64,000 nucleotides of DNA from Maribacter ulvicola (GTDB taxonomy: Bacteria; Bacteroidota; Bacteroidia; Flavobacteriales; Flavobacteriaceae). Of this stretch, positions 41,001-49,178 are shown piece by piece. Every line of letters starts with the position of its first letter. Within the stretch, counting starts at the first letter, position 1. The position numbers were made by a program, and so were the translations under genes. The notes under the pieces are model-generated. The model ran no database searches. It had not been told where the DNA came from and saw nothing but the letters and a program-made list of their open reading frames with translations. Location: positions 1 through 64,000 of the forward strand of contig NZ_FTMA01000005.1 of NCBI RefSeq assembly GCF_900155985.1, written 5' to 3'.

Positions 41001-41431
41001 TGACCTTCTACATCTGTTACTTTTCCACTAACAATATATTGCACCCGCTTTATTGGATTTTTGGGTTTTTCCTTGATCAAAACAACATTACCTTCTGCTA
41101 TAGTGATGTCTAGATTGCCAGTAGATATGCTTCTACTTAATAGTTTATTTGCTTTAACAACTCCTTTTTTCAACTGTACTTTTGGAAAGTCCTTAAACAT
41201 ACCCTCTTCATAAAAGAACTTGTAGTCTGTCTGGTTCATAATAAGGTCAAACACCTCATCGACGGTTATTGACTTATTCTCTTCTATATGTATTTTAGCG
41301 TTTTGGGATAATAAACTGTTTGGAACAGAAGCGAATATTACTGTACAAAACAAGAAGGTAAATACTCTCATAATGTTTTTTAAAAACCTATCTCTAAACA
41401 GCGAGCAGGGCTTAGTTTGTTTAATTTTCAT
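38021..41431 (-). CDS. SusC/RagA TonB-dependent transporter with STN signalling domain
   Basis: The protein has 1136 residues. After an N-terminal extension with a hydrophobic signal (MRVFTFLFCTVIFASVPNS; ATG 41371 is an alternative start) there is an STN domain at about 45-120 (HIEENKSITVDEVFDLIMNQ), which passes a substrate signal to an inner-membrane FecR. A carboxypeptidase-regulatory-like domain follows (about 130-205, VSGKVTDVEGQPLPGSSVV), then LDEVVVIGYG, plug (NNAPLIIVDGIPG, IYGARASNGVILVTTKKG) and barrel. The STN domain matches the sigma/FecR pair next door, so transcription is likely induced by surface signalling. Confidence 0.96.
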   Translation of the reverse strand: MKIKQTKPCSLFRDRFLKNIMRVFTFLFCTVIFASVPNSLLSQNAKIHIEENKSITVDEVFDLIMNQTDYKFFYEEGMFKDFPKVQLKKGVVKANKLLSRSISTGNLDITIAEGNVVLIKEKPKNPIKRVQYIVSGKVTDVEGQPLPGSSVVEKGTTNGTQTDFDGNFTLNTADDNAVLVISYIGFAAQEVSVKNQIEITVVLKEDAAGLDEVVVIGYGKVRREALSGAVGVLNNEVLEDLPLTNSISGLQGRLAGTVITRTNGRPGEEGLNIRVRGASTVNGNNAPLIIVDGIPGSLSDLNPNDIETTTVLKDASAAIYGARASNGVILVTTKKGKSGKPKININSSYSVKRRADFFEQLSSYQIATMNREARDNAGGGGEFSLTDAQIEAMRNETGEPIEIGYGTVYAKTWDYSDLAFQDGSQQNIDANISGSTDKLSYRTSFGFIKEDGLLKQGSDDNQRLNSRVNISYKPLDRLNIDTRLAISRQRTRSPNQSGLGQILRIFPFMTPYTAADPTKYAITQGFRSPMQRHEQGGTNTSLDTRIEANAKVDYELLDNFTATGQVGSNLRFREFNNFTRTITTWDELTGESAGTSNDPNTGFEGFGKEVYATLIGYLNYNNTFAGAHNLSVTAGASHEQFEESGFWAQRRGFPSNDFFSLNLGDSEAQTNGVLNDATWTIRSLFGRSSYVLNDKYIFDFNMRYDGSSRFSKDTRWGLFWGVSGAWQLGREKFIEDLNIFDALKLRFSYAETGNQDGIGLYDYIGTVTINGEYPFGNGARIAGANVGNLVDPTRTWETLKTENVGLDFSILNNNLSASFDYFIKKNEDMLVPVNVPSLLGSPAPSGNNGSLETKGWELSLNWQEDIGEHFSYFVNVNVGDAKNVVTNFGGQDTYNVGRVGVREGYAIDTYHGWVFDGIIQNQEELDAYSGLEGVPSNIGIGDARYKDVNNDGVISVFGEDGENGDVVPLGNPTPRYNYGINLGFNYKNVEFSAFLQGVGKKDIFLDGDWSAPWFHPWHKPDSRFWNTTWSPDRTNAKYPRLSHSSIRGWNYNKSTNTLLDASYIRLKNLTVGYNLPKSVIDKLGLAKLKLYATGLDLWEKHNLGGGFDPESLTATQTVPQAYPFSRLYSFGVSITF

Positions 41432-41635
41432 AAATTTGATTAGTTATTGGTTGTTTATACTTTATTCATAAATCAATAATAGAATTTAGGGGATAAGGTT
41501 TATTACTTTGACCGGTAAAACCTTGTCCTTCTTTTTTTTTATAGTCTATATTTTTATTTCATTGGCAATTCTTATTTTAAGTGATTACTATTTTATAAAG
41601 TTTTAAAGATAATTAGCTATAGGACCATTTATAAT

Positions 41636-42799
41636 TCATCTTAAAATGATGGTTTTTCCTTTTATCTCATAATCCTTAATAACCGTTGATTTTATAATTG
41701 ACATAATCTGCTCAATCTCCTGATCTTTACTTACAACACCCCTAAACTTTAAGGTTTCTAATTTTTTATCCTCAAAAACAACATCCACATCATACCATCT
41801 AGATAAAACCCTCATTATATCTTTTAAAGGTTTTTCCTTAAAAACAAAAAGCCCTTGCCGCCAGGAAGTCACACTTTCTACATCAACGTTTGCTATGGAA
41901 ATGGAATTATTCTCTATATTGAAATTAGATTGTTGTCCAGGAATTAAGCTCTTCTTTGATGAATGGTTCATAACATCTATTTTACCTTCAACCAAGGTAG
42001 AATAGATACTTTTCTCATCTCTATATGCTTTAATATTAAATTCAGTTCCAATAACTTCAACTTTATGGGTGTGATTGATCACTTGAAATTTTGCTCCATT
42101 ATTCTCTGAACTTGGCGTAACTTCAAAATATGCTTCGCCATATATTAATTCTACCGTCCTTGGTCTTCCTTGAACAAAACTCACCGGATATTTCAGTTGA
42201 GTTTCTGAGTTTAGCCACACCTTAGTACCATCTGTCAGTTTTAACAAAAATTGACCTCCCCTAGGTATAGTCAGATAGTTATATTTAATTTCTTTTGTAC
42301 TAACATCTTTGGTATATACTAATTCCTTACCGCTACTCTTTATCTTTTTCGTTTGATACGTTTGCCCTTTTTCCAGTTCAACCTTTGAACCATCTTCAAG
42401 AAGCAAAGTAGCTTTATCTGTTCCTGGTCTAATTTCAATTTCTGTTTTGGTTACCGTGCCATCTACAGATTCATTAACTATATTATCTGAACCTTGATAG
42501 AAATAGTTAAATGCAACAATTCCAAATAAAATAGCCGCAGCATATTTGACAACGCGTATATTACCGCTACCGTACCAAGTGAATTTTTCTTTTCTAATTT
42601 GTTTTAAAATAGTTGCTTTCGCTTTTTTCTTATCATACCTACCAACGCTTATATTTAAAGTTGCATTAGTCTTAATATACTCGTTAAACAAAGCCTCATT
42701 TTCAGAATTACTTAGCCATAGCTCTAACTTTTGAAGTTCGTCTATATTTGCTTCCTTGGTTAAAAATTTTATAATTATATCTTCAATTCCCTCATTCAT
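41636..42799 (-). CDS. FecR-family anti-sigma factor
   Basis: The protein has 387 residues. A cytoplasmic helical N-domain (ELQKLELWLSNSENEALFNEY) binds the sigma factor, one transmembrane helix spans about 84-101 (VKYAAAILFGIVAFNYFY), and a periplasmic FecR domain follows (TIPRGGQFLLKLTDGTKVWL, GEAYFEVT, VIGTEFNIKAY). A DUF4974 domain lies at about 317-387 (FKEKPLKDIMRVLSRWYDVD). It receives the signal from the STN domain of the SusC encoded just downstream. The sigma gene is divergent, which is not the usual sigma-then-FecR order. Confidence 0.95.
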   Translation of the reverse strand: MNEGIEDIIIKFLTKEANIDELQKLELWLSNSENEALFNEYIKTNATLNISVGRYDKKKAKATILKQIRKEKFTWYGSGNIRVVKYAAAILFGIVAFNYFYQGSDNIVNESVDGTVTKTEIEIRPGTDKATLLLEDGSKVELEKGQTYQTKKIKSSGKELVYTKDVSTKEIKYNYLTIPRGGQFLLKLTDGTKVWLNSETQLKYPVSFVQGRPRTVELIYGEAYFEVTPSSENNGAKFQVINHTHKVEVIGTEFNIKAYRDEKSIYSTLVEGKIDVMNHSSKKSLIPGQQSNFNIENNSISIANVDVESVTSWRQGLFVFKEKPLKDIMRVLSRWYDVDVVFEDKKLETLKFRGVVSKDQEIEQIMSIIKSTVIKDYEIKGKTIILR

Positions 42800-42939
42800 A
42801 CTATTAATTGCGCTTTATGTTTATTGAATTTGACAAAGATACTTTCTGTTTAAAAGGCTTTTGGTTCATAATGTCTTATCGCTTGCGCTTGATACCGTTA
42901 CTATAACGAAGTGAAACTGCAACACCACCCCTCATTGTG

Positions 42940-42950
42940 AAAAAAAAAAA
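42940..42950 (+). repeat. Homopolymer of 11 A before the sigma-factor start
   Basis: The run follows GTG at 42937-42939. With 11 A the GTG is out of frame with the sigma gene; with 12 A it would be in frame. Possible slippage switch or a sequencing uncertainty. Confidence 0.5.
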
Positions 42951-42956
42951 TTACAT

Positions 42957-43559
42957 TTGAAAAGATTAAAAATTTTGAAAAAAAAAATTAATAAGAAAAA
43001 GCTGATCAGTAATCTCATTAAGGGAGACGAAAAAGCTTATGCATATATAGTTGAGATACATTACAATGACCTTTGTTGTTATGCTAGTAATCTTGCCAGA
43101 GATAATTTTAAATCTGAAGATATTGTGCAAAATGTTATTATCAATTTGTGGCAAAAACGCAAAAAACTTAACACGGAAATTTCGATCAAAAACTATTTGT
43201 ACCGATCTGTTTACAATGAATTTATTGATCAGTATAGAAAACAGATGTCCATATCTGCTTTAGAAAAAAAATATATTGAAGGTTTGGATTCGTTTTATGA
43301 AACCCATGATGACAATCAAATAGACCTTCTTATAAATGTGGTAAAAAATGGAATAGAACAACTGCCCCCTAAATGTAAAGAGACCTTTTTATTAAGCAAA
43401 AATGAAGGGTTAACCTATGTTGAAATTGCAGAACATTTAAATGTTTCTGTAAATACAGTAGAGAAGCATATGGTAAGGGCATTTTCAATTTTAAGAAAAA
43501 AAATGAAGAAAAAAATATGTCATATTCTTTTCTTACTTTCAGGTTATAGCCCTGTTTAA
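42957..43559 (+). CDS. ECF-type RNA polymerase sigma factor
   Basis: The protein has 200 residues. Sigma region 2 lies at about 20-90 (EDIVQNVIINLWQKRKKL, IKNYLYRSVYNEFIDQYRK) and region 4 at about 130-185 (LPPKCKETFLLSKNEGLTYVEIAEHLNVSVNTVEKHMVRAF). No ATG is available at the proper 5' end: an in-frame TGA lies at 42939 and the first usable codons are TTG at 42957 or 42975. It should direct polymerase to the PUL 2 sus promoter when released from the FecR protein encoded divergently. Confidence 0.9.
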   Translation: MKRLKILKKKINKKKLISNLIKGDEKAYAYIVEIHYNDLCCYASNLARDNFKSEDIVQNVIINLWQKRKKLNTEISIKNYLYRSVYNEFIDQYRKQMSISALEKKYIEGLDSFYETHDDNQIDLLINVVKNGIEQLPPKCKETFLLSKNEGLTYVEIAEHLNVSVNTVEKHMVRAFSILRKKMKKKICHILFLLSGYSPV

Positions 43560-44002
43560 GATGTCTAAACAACCCTATACTGCCAGGTCATATAACGCTT
43601 TCTTTAAAAACAACTACCCTACTAGTACTTTTTATAATATGGGGTATTAATTAAAGAAACGTCTCTTTATACATCTTTTTTTAAACTTTTAAAGAGGTTA
43701 CCTACATTTTAGTTGAGACCATTTACTATAACATATAATCACGGTCATAACTTATACTACAATTAAGATTTTTATCTCTTTAAGATTCCTAAACTTATAA
43801 CAAAAATACATGGCAACATCCTAACCTTATGAAAACCGCTATATTCATCTAACACCAGAAATATAAGTTAAGATGATTTCGCTTTATTAAATTTCCACAA
43901 TAAGATTTAAAGTTATAAACTTAGACACTACTCTATTTACCTACCAATTACCCTAAATAATCCAACTATTTATGAAACATTAGATTGCCACACATTTTAC
44001 AA
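43560..44002. other. Intergenic region, nothing recognised
   Basis: About 440 bp between the convergent sigma-factor and ATP-grasp genes. Stops are frequent on both strands and I see no clear hairpin terminator, RNA gene or repeat. Confidence 0.5.
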
Positions 44003-45040
44003 TTAAGAAATTGATTTAATATAACTAAAATGGTTTCGTATCATTTCAAATCCTTGTTTAGATGATAAATGTGACATTTGCTCTCGCTGGGCATTAAGGA
44101 CACTTATTTGGTATAAAATACGCCAATGGCGAATTATTTCGCTCCAAGCATATAGAATAGAATGTTTAGGGTCATAAATGTGTGTAGGCTCGCTTTTAGC
44201 CCCATTCAATTCAATAATAGAGAAATTTTGCCCGCGGCAAAGATCACTCCACGAGTGATATTTAATATCCAATCTACCAAAATAAAACCCTGGTATTTGT
44301 TTACAAACAAAGTCGATGGATCTTTCGATCTCAGGATCAATTAAATGACTAAGATCTACAAACTTTGAGCCTAAACTATGATTACCAAAAGGAACTACGG
44401 TATACCTTTCTCCTTTTTTCAAAATCTTATCTAATTGCATAGGTTGATCCCTTTGCAAAACTTTTAACTGCAAACAATAACGTGGTTCTTTTTCTATTAA
44501 TTCTTGAATGGTAGAAACCCCATCTCCTATGACTTCTAGAAAATGCTTTCCCACTATACCCGATACATACCCTTTAGACTGGTTTGGTTGCCGACAGTAG
44601 AAAACACCTACTTCATTAGGGTAATCGATAAATTCTTGTAATAAAAAATTCACCTTAAATTTTCTCTTGTATGCAATAACCTCTTCTAAATTATTAAGAA
44701 GTTTTACTAATACCCCCCTTTGCCCAATATCTGGTTTTGCTATAATTGGAAATGTAATTTTTTTGTTCTCTATTAATGTTTTTATTAGAGCGCCTGTGGT
44801 TGTACTAGTGACCAATATAGTTTTTGGATAGTAATTTGCAGGAATTAGATCATAAATACCCTTTTTTGATTCCATCGCAAATCCCCCATTATAAATGGAA
44901 GGGTTTGCTGTATTAAAAAAGAAAAAAGATTTAGCTTTAAATGCCAGGTAAAACCAATAAAACATCATGGGCGCATAAATGATCTGTATTGGCCAAAATT
45001 CCCAGTTGCGCAGTTTATAAAACAAATTCCTGAAATTCAT
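44003..45040 (-). CDS. ATP-grasp domain protein
   Basis: The protein has 345 residues and is soluble or membrane-associated. The N-terminal part contains an aromatic, hydrophobic stretch (YAPMMFYWFYLAFKAKSFFFF). The ATP-grasp fold is indicated by FPIIAKPDIGQRGVLV (nucleotide-binding lysine), FLLQEFIDYPNEVGVFY, and the metal-binding end FYFGRLDIKYHS with SIIELNGAKSEPTHIYD. Such proteins ligate a carboxylate to an amine or thiol using ATP. Databases often call these D-Ala-D-Ala ligase-like, but the true substrate is unknown. It overlaps the NRDE gene by 4 bp (ATGA), so the two are translationally coupled. Confidence 0.8.
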   Translation of the reverse strand: MNFRNLFYKLRNWEFWPIQIIYAPMMFYWFYLAFKAKSFFFFNTANPSIYNGGFAMESKKGIYDLIPANYYPKTILVTSTTTGALIKTLIENKKITFPIIAKPDIGQRGVLVKLLNNLEEVIAYKRKFKVNFLLQEFIDYPNEVGVFYCRQPNQSKGYVSGIVGKHFLEVIGDGVSTIQELIEKEPRYCLQLKVLQRDQPMQLDKILKKGERYTVVPFGNHSLGSKFVDLSHLIDPEIERSIDFVCKQIPGFYFGRLDIKYHSWSDLCRGQNFSIIELNGAKSEPTHIYDPKHSILYAWSEIIRHWRILYQISVLNAQREQMSHLSSKQGFEMIRNHFSYIKSIS

Positions 45041-45765
45041 AATAATTGGGTTTTAGTATCAAAAGAAATAGAACTTGTTTTTCGTTTTTTGACATCCGGC
45101 AACATATCCTTATATGTCATTTCTGCCCCCCGTGTACCAATAGTTATGCTAGTAACACTTACAGTTTTTAGCAAACCTTGATCAAGACAAATATCATCAA
45201 TATTGCTATTATCATCTCTAAATTCATGAAAAGCCAAAATACTCTCTATATCTATAGTTGTATGACTCCTCCAGTTTTTAAAACGGTCTGAACGTTTGCC
45301 ACTGATCTCTTTACTATATAATGTGGCCGATGACCAAATATATTCTTTGTTTTGATTTAATCTTAGCACATGTCTATTAGTACCATCCCATCTACATTCA
45401 AACAAATTTTTGTTTTCAAAAAGTATTAAAGTAAAAGGCTCAATATCAATTAAATCTATATTTTTAAATTTTTCTATAGGACTATATTCATGTAAAATCG
45501 ATAAAAAAATAAGCCCCCTGCTTTTTCTATATGGAGGTGTTGGTGTATGACTTACATACCCACCGTTTAACAATACTCCTGTATCCCCATTGTTTTTCAA
45601 AGCAATCCAACTTCCACCTGCTTGCCCATCTTGAGGAAAAAGCAAAACCGATTCTCCTAATTTTTCTGTTACAGGAAAGCTTGCCGGTTTTCTATTTATT
45701 TTTTCATCTCTATTAGATGTAATAAAAATTCCATTTTCAGTAGGAATATATGTTACCGTGCACAT
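45037..45765 (-). CDS. NRDE/TANGO2-family protein
   Basis: The protein has 242 residues. The N-terminus MCTVTYIPTENGIFITSNRDEK shows the family signature, a Cys2 that may become an N-terminal nucleophile after Met removal, and the NRDE tetrapeptide. GGSWIALKNNGDTGVLLNGG also fits. Eukaryotic TANGO2 is linked to heme or lipid handling; bacterial roles are undefined. It overlaps the upstream DinB-like gene by 13 bp and the ATP-grasp gene by 4 bp. Confidence 0.88.
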   Translation of the reverse strand: MCTVTYIPTENGIFITSNRDEKINRKPASFPVTEKLGESVLLFPQDGQAGGSWIALKNNGDTGVLLNGGYVSHTPTPPYRKSRGLIFLSILHEYSPIEKFKNIDLIDIEPFTLILFENKNLFECRWDGTNRHVLRLNQNKEYIWSSATLYSKEISGKRSDRFKNWRSHTTIDIESILAFHEFRDDNSNIDDICLDQGLLKTVSVTSITIGTRGAEMTYKDMLPDVKKRKTSSISFDTKTQLL

Positions 45766-46244
45766 TTTCGTCTGAATTTTTGTGTAGAGTAAGCTACTCC
45801 AAAAGTTTCTGGAATATTCACATGTTTAAAATTAGACAAGCCAATTCTAATTAAAGCTTCATGGTGTACCATATGCTCTACATTGTATATGAACTCCCTT
45901 TTATAATTTGTCTTCATTATAATCAATCCGCTTCCACAATCATAAACCAAACTCAAATCTTTGTCGCATTTTCCTAAGCCAACCTTAACTTCTTGTATCT
46001 TGTTTAAGCAATAATCAATGTTTGATTCAAGTTCTAAATCACGTTGCCTTAAATCATAATTTACTTGGCCCTTTAAATATCCTTTTTCCAACTCCAAAAA
46101 TAATTCAATGATGTGCCTTGTATGCTGACCAATACTGGCATTGGATAAAATGTTCAACGGATGCTGATACTCATGCTTCTTTAATTGTAACAAGACCTCT
46201 TCTAAACTATTGAAGATTGTTTTTAAACCTGTTTGTAACTCCAT
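45753..46244 (-). CDS. DinB-like four-helix protein
   Basis: The protein has 163 residues. Histidines placed as in DinB/YfiT metal sites are seen: SIGQHTRHIIELFLELEKG and FIYNVEHMVHHEALIRIGL. DinB-superfamily proteins bind a divalent metal and often transfer thiols such as bacillithiol, but many have unknown roles. It is 6 nt downstream of the DoxX gene and overlaps the NRDE gene, so these four form one operon. Confidence 0.75.
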   Translation of the reverse strand: MELQTGLKTIFNSLEEVLLQLKKHEYQHPLNILSNASIGQHTRHIIELFLELEKGYLKGQVNYDLRQRDLELESNIDYCLNKIQEVKVGLGKCDKDLSLVYDCGSGLIIMKTNYKREFIYNVEHMVHHEALIRIGLSNFKHVNIPETFGVAYSTQKFRRKCAR

Positions 46245-46250
46245 AAATAA

Positions 46251-46673
46251 TTAAGCCTTAAAAAATTTAAATCTTTCCAAGTACGGTATATATTCAGGTA
46301 AAACCTTTCGTTCCAAAAGAACTAATATTATACAACTTAGAAAAACAGCCAAAGCCAATGTAAATAAGACTCCCCCGTCATTATTTACGTTAATCCCTAG
46401 AATAAATAAGTGAGAAAATATGGCACCGACCATAACTCCTACTCCAGTAATTGCACCCCAAAAAGCATATCTTGGCCAAAGTAATAATATGGCGGCTACA
46501 AGTTCTAAAATGCCTGTGCCTACCCTACCCCATGGTTCTATATTTAATGTACTAAATATATAGACCGAATCTGGATGCGCCGTAAACTTAAAAAACAATG
46601 TCTGTAAAAGTATAATAGCTGCTGTAATTCTAAGCACCCAAACTACTATACGTGTAATTTTATTTCTTGTCAT
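46251..46673 (-). CDS. DoxX-like membrane protein
   Basis: The protein has 140 residues with four predicted transmembrane helices (RIVVWVLRITAAIILLQTLF, GTGILELVAAILLLWPRYAF, AITGVGVMVGAIFSHLFILG, LFTLALAVFLSCIILVLLE). Family members are small quinone-type or redox-associated membrane proteins of poorly defined function. It is the first gene of the DoxX-DinB-NRDE-ATP-grasp operon on the minus strand. Confidence 0.8.
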   Translation of the reverse strand: MTRNKITRIVVWVLRITAAIILLQTLFFKFTAHPDSVYIFSTLNIEPWGRVGTGILELVAAILLLWPRYAFWGAITGVGVMVGAIFSHLFILGINVNNDGGVLFTLALAVFLSCIILVLLERKVLPEYIPYLERFKFFKA

Positions 46674-46999
46674 AATTTATAATTTAATTGGTTTATTTAT
46701 TCACTAACTTTATTCTTTTCAACTTTAAATTGTAGTGACACTTTTTGTCCGCGGATTTTATCGATTTCTATATTATTCTAAAATTCTAGGCGAACAAGAT
46801 TCTCTTCAAATTAAATACTTCTAGAATACCCTTGTAAATCTTAAGCGTATTTTAGATTGTTAACTTATATACAGACAATAATTTCATAAATTCAACGTCT
46901 CTCATTTAATTAAAATACGATTGATGCTACCAAAAAGTAATACGGCTTAACCGTAGCATTAAACTGAGTTCATACAACCACTATATTTTTTGTTTGAAC
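46674..46999. other. Intergenic region, nothing recognised
   Basis: About 325 bp between the YHS and DoxX genes, both on the minus strand. It should include the DoxX operon promoter, but I cannot point to one with confidence. Confidence 0.5.
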
Positions 47000-47479
47000 C
47001 TATAATTTTAGAGTGTTCATCCAATTAACATCTGCCTGTTTTTTTAAAGTTGCTTCATTCTTATTCCAACTTTTTAGCGTATTGGTCAAAAACTGGTTAT
47101 AAAACAGATATAATTTACCGTCTATAATTTTAAAGGTTTTGGGGTTAACAGTAACCTTATCTCCACTTTCACCCATGGCATACGCACACCATCCCCCATA
47201 TTGCGGTTCATATTTTTCTGGATTATTTAAAAATATTTTTTTATTGGTCTCTGAGGAAAAACGGTAGAATACACCATTCTCTTCTAATTGATAATCCAAA
47301 GAACCTTCTATAGCCCGGTTTTCCGTAAAATAAGCTACAGGATCGTAACCTTCTATCGCTAAACTATTGTTTTTCAGATTATAATGCAATTCTTTATTAT
47401 AAATCTCATTGGCTTCCTGTGCAATTAAACCATTAGACAATAACATTCCCATTAGCACAAGCATTGTTTGTATTTTCAT
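47000..47479 (-). CDS. Exported YHS-domain protein
   Basis: The protein has 159 residues with a signal peptide (cleavage near LIAQ). The YHS-like core reads AIEGYDPVAYFTENRAIEGS, then VFYRFSSETNKKIFLNNPEKYEPQYGGWCAYAMG. The conserved tyrosine, histidine-substitute positions and the cysteine of WCAYAM suggest metal (often copper or iron) binding in the periplasm. It is common in flavobacteria as a single gene; the exact role is unknown. Confidence 0.87.
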   Translation of the reverse strand: MKIQTMLVLMGMLLSNGLIAQEANEIYNKELHYNLKNNSLAIEGYDPVAYFTENRAIEGSLDYQLEENGVFYRFSSETNKKIFLNNPEKYEPQYGGWCAYAMGESGDKVTVNPKTFKIIDGKLYLFYNQFLTNTLKSWNKNEATLKKQADVNWMNTLKL

Positions 47480-48188
47480 ATTTCTTTAGTTTAGTTATTT
47501 AAAATAAGACACTATTTAATCGCTATCATTAGTACGGCTTTTGATAAAAAATTTAAACTTGTGGCATCCATTTTCGTACAAACTCTCAATTACCACGTAA
47601 TTTGCAAATCCACAATTTTCATCAGTACTTACCTCCTATGATTTAAAGAGTCAACGATAAATTATAACTAAAATCTGCTTTACGTATCTGTCTATACAAT
47701 TATAAGAACCTTACATTTAGAGAATTACTGTATAGATATTTTATAACCATAAACCACCAAATGGTTAGATTAAACTTTACATGTGAGCATGTAAAAATTT
47801 TTTCAGTGTAGCGCATTACCTAGAGTTAGGTATGGTTAAGACCTAGGCTCACATTTAGATACCGATGGTAAAAGAGAATCCGTACTATTTTCATTCACTT
47901 CTATATCCCCGTTAAGAAACAAATTCGATAATTTACTTTGTTGACTAGAGTTTATATTTTCTACACCCTACACATCTAATTTTACTTGTTCTTATTCCTA
48001 AGAAAAGAACCAATTGATATGCAAACGTTTTTCTCTGAACAAATAATTGAAACTTTTGATCAACGTGTTATTGGTAAGTTTTCTAGAACTCTAGAAGTCA
48101 AGCTTGACAGTGTTCTCATAGATACATTTATAATATTTAACTGGATGCGAAGCTAATAGTGTGATTCAGGTTAAATTAAACTTTGAAA
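47480..48188. other. Gene-poor region with tandem hairpins
   Basis: No gene is recognised. Three inverted repeats follow each other: 47691-47698 with 47729-47736, 47744-47750 with 47761-47767, and 47776-47783 with 47788-47795, the last followed by AATTTTTTC. A 45-codon open frame at 48019-48156 has no known relative that I can name. Confidence 0.45.
47776..47804 (+). terminator. Orphan intrinsic terminator-like hairpin
   Basis: Stem TTTACATG/CATGTAAA with loop TGAG is followed by AATTTTTTC on the plus strand. No protein gene lies upstream on that strand, so it may end a small RNA or a lost gene. Confidence 0.45.
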
Positions 48189-48444
48189 ATGTCAAGAAAA
48201 AAATTACACTGTAGAGTTTAAAGAAAAGGTTGTAGATATTAATTATGCATGTAGAAGCGCTATGTTAATATGCAGAGGATTGGATAAACTTACATCCGTA
48301 TTGCACTATTAGCTGAGAGTATTGAACGCTAAGGGAAAGAACAGTTACCGCTTAAGAAAAACGCGAAACTGACAGACGAGCAACGTTAGATCGCCAAGTT
48401 GAAGAAAAGATTAATAATACTCTAAAATATAAACAGAAAAGGTA
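48189..48444 (+). pseudogene. IS3-family transposase OrfA relic
   Basis: In shifting frames the plus strand gives MSRK, then VEFKEKVV, a middle part like GLDKLTSVLH, then KLTDEQR and RQVEEKI. This is the helix-turn-helix OrfA of IS3-type elements. Several frameshifts and stops are present and OrfB is missing, so it is a dead remnant. Confidence 0.6.
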
Positions 48445-48452
48445 ATTATTGA

Positions 48453-48566
48453 GATAGTGTGGTGGCAGAATCCTTTAATGCCAAAGTAAAGGCTTTTAGA
48501 TTACAATTCAGAGGCGTTAGAATCGTAGAATTCTTCCTTTATAGATTAACCACAATAGTTGCATAA
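48453..48566 (+). pseudogene. ISAon1-type transposase C-terminal relic
   Basis: The open codons read AESFNAKVKAFRLQFRGVR, then EFFLYRLTTIVA and stop. This matches the conserved C-terminus of ISAon1/ISL3-type transposases that are frequent in Bacteroidota. The rest of the gene is absent. Confidence 0.7.
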
Positions 48567-48657
48567 ACACAATAGTTGGTCAAAATTCCACCACATTTAG
48601 AAATGATTCGAATGATTCTTTTATAATTGACATCAAACAAAACCCATAAAAACAAAA

Positions 48658-48691
48658 AAAACACTGATAATCATACGATTAACAGTGTTTT
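48658..48691 (-). terminator. Intrinsic terminator (minus strand) next to tRNA fragment
   Basis: Stem AAAACACTG/CAGTGTTTT (48658-48666 with 48683-48691). On the minus strand it is followed by a run of T. It sits 22 nt downstream of the tRNA 3'-end fragment, as expected for a tRNA terminator. Confidence 0.6.
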
Positions 48692-48713
48692 AGTTTAACC
48701 TACTGCTAGGTTT

Positions 48714-48745
48714 GTCGGGGTGGCAGGATTACAACCTACCCCTAT
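48714..48745 (-). repeat. tRNA 3'-end fragment, probable attachment-site scar
   Basis: On the minus strand the bases read like a T-arm and acceptor 3' strand: GTAGG, loop TTGTAAT, CCTGC, then CACCCCGAC. The 5' three quarters of a tRNA are absent. Integrating elements often duplicate or carry a tRNA 3' end as att site. No integrase gene was recognised nearby. Confidence 0.5.
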
Positions 48746-48962
48746 AATTATTTATATATCAATCAGTTACATCTTTTAAAAATAAACTGTTGACCGATTT
48801 GTTGACGGTGTTTTAAATGAACTTAAAGTAAATTGACTTACTTTCTGATGATGTAAAGGTAAAATTTACAGCATTTCACAACAAATAAATACCTGCTAAC
48901 TTTATGTTATTTTATTTACCATGAATAATTTTGATAGGCTTCGCCATCGAGTTTTATAAATT

Positions 48963-49178
48963 TCATTTTTTTAACGCAAGAATTACTTCAGTAGGTGTTT
49001 GAATTTTATATTCTATTGTATCAATAGTGTGCGACCCCGTTCCTTTGGTAAGGAAAATAATTTCGAAATAACCATTGTGTTTGTGGGGAGATGTTTTCTT
49101 GATGTGTTGTTTAAACCTAGATATTTTTAACCCTTTGCTCTGTTTAACCTTATCTTTTATGGTAAGTTCAGCTTTCAT
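48963..49178 (-). pseudogene. Truncated AraC-family regulator, N-terminal sensor only
   Basis: The 71 codons contain the cupin-like sensor start FKQHIKKTSPHKHNGYFEII followed by FLTKGTGSHTID, as in AraC-type regulators. The rest of the sensor and the DNA-binding domain are lost after a stop at 48963. Confidence 0.6.

Noticed and set aside
48714..48745. Functional tRNA gene
   Set aside because: Only the T-arm and acceptor 3' strand are present; no D-arm, anticodon arm or 5' acceptor strand precedes them.
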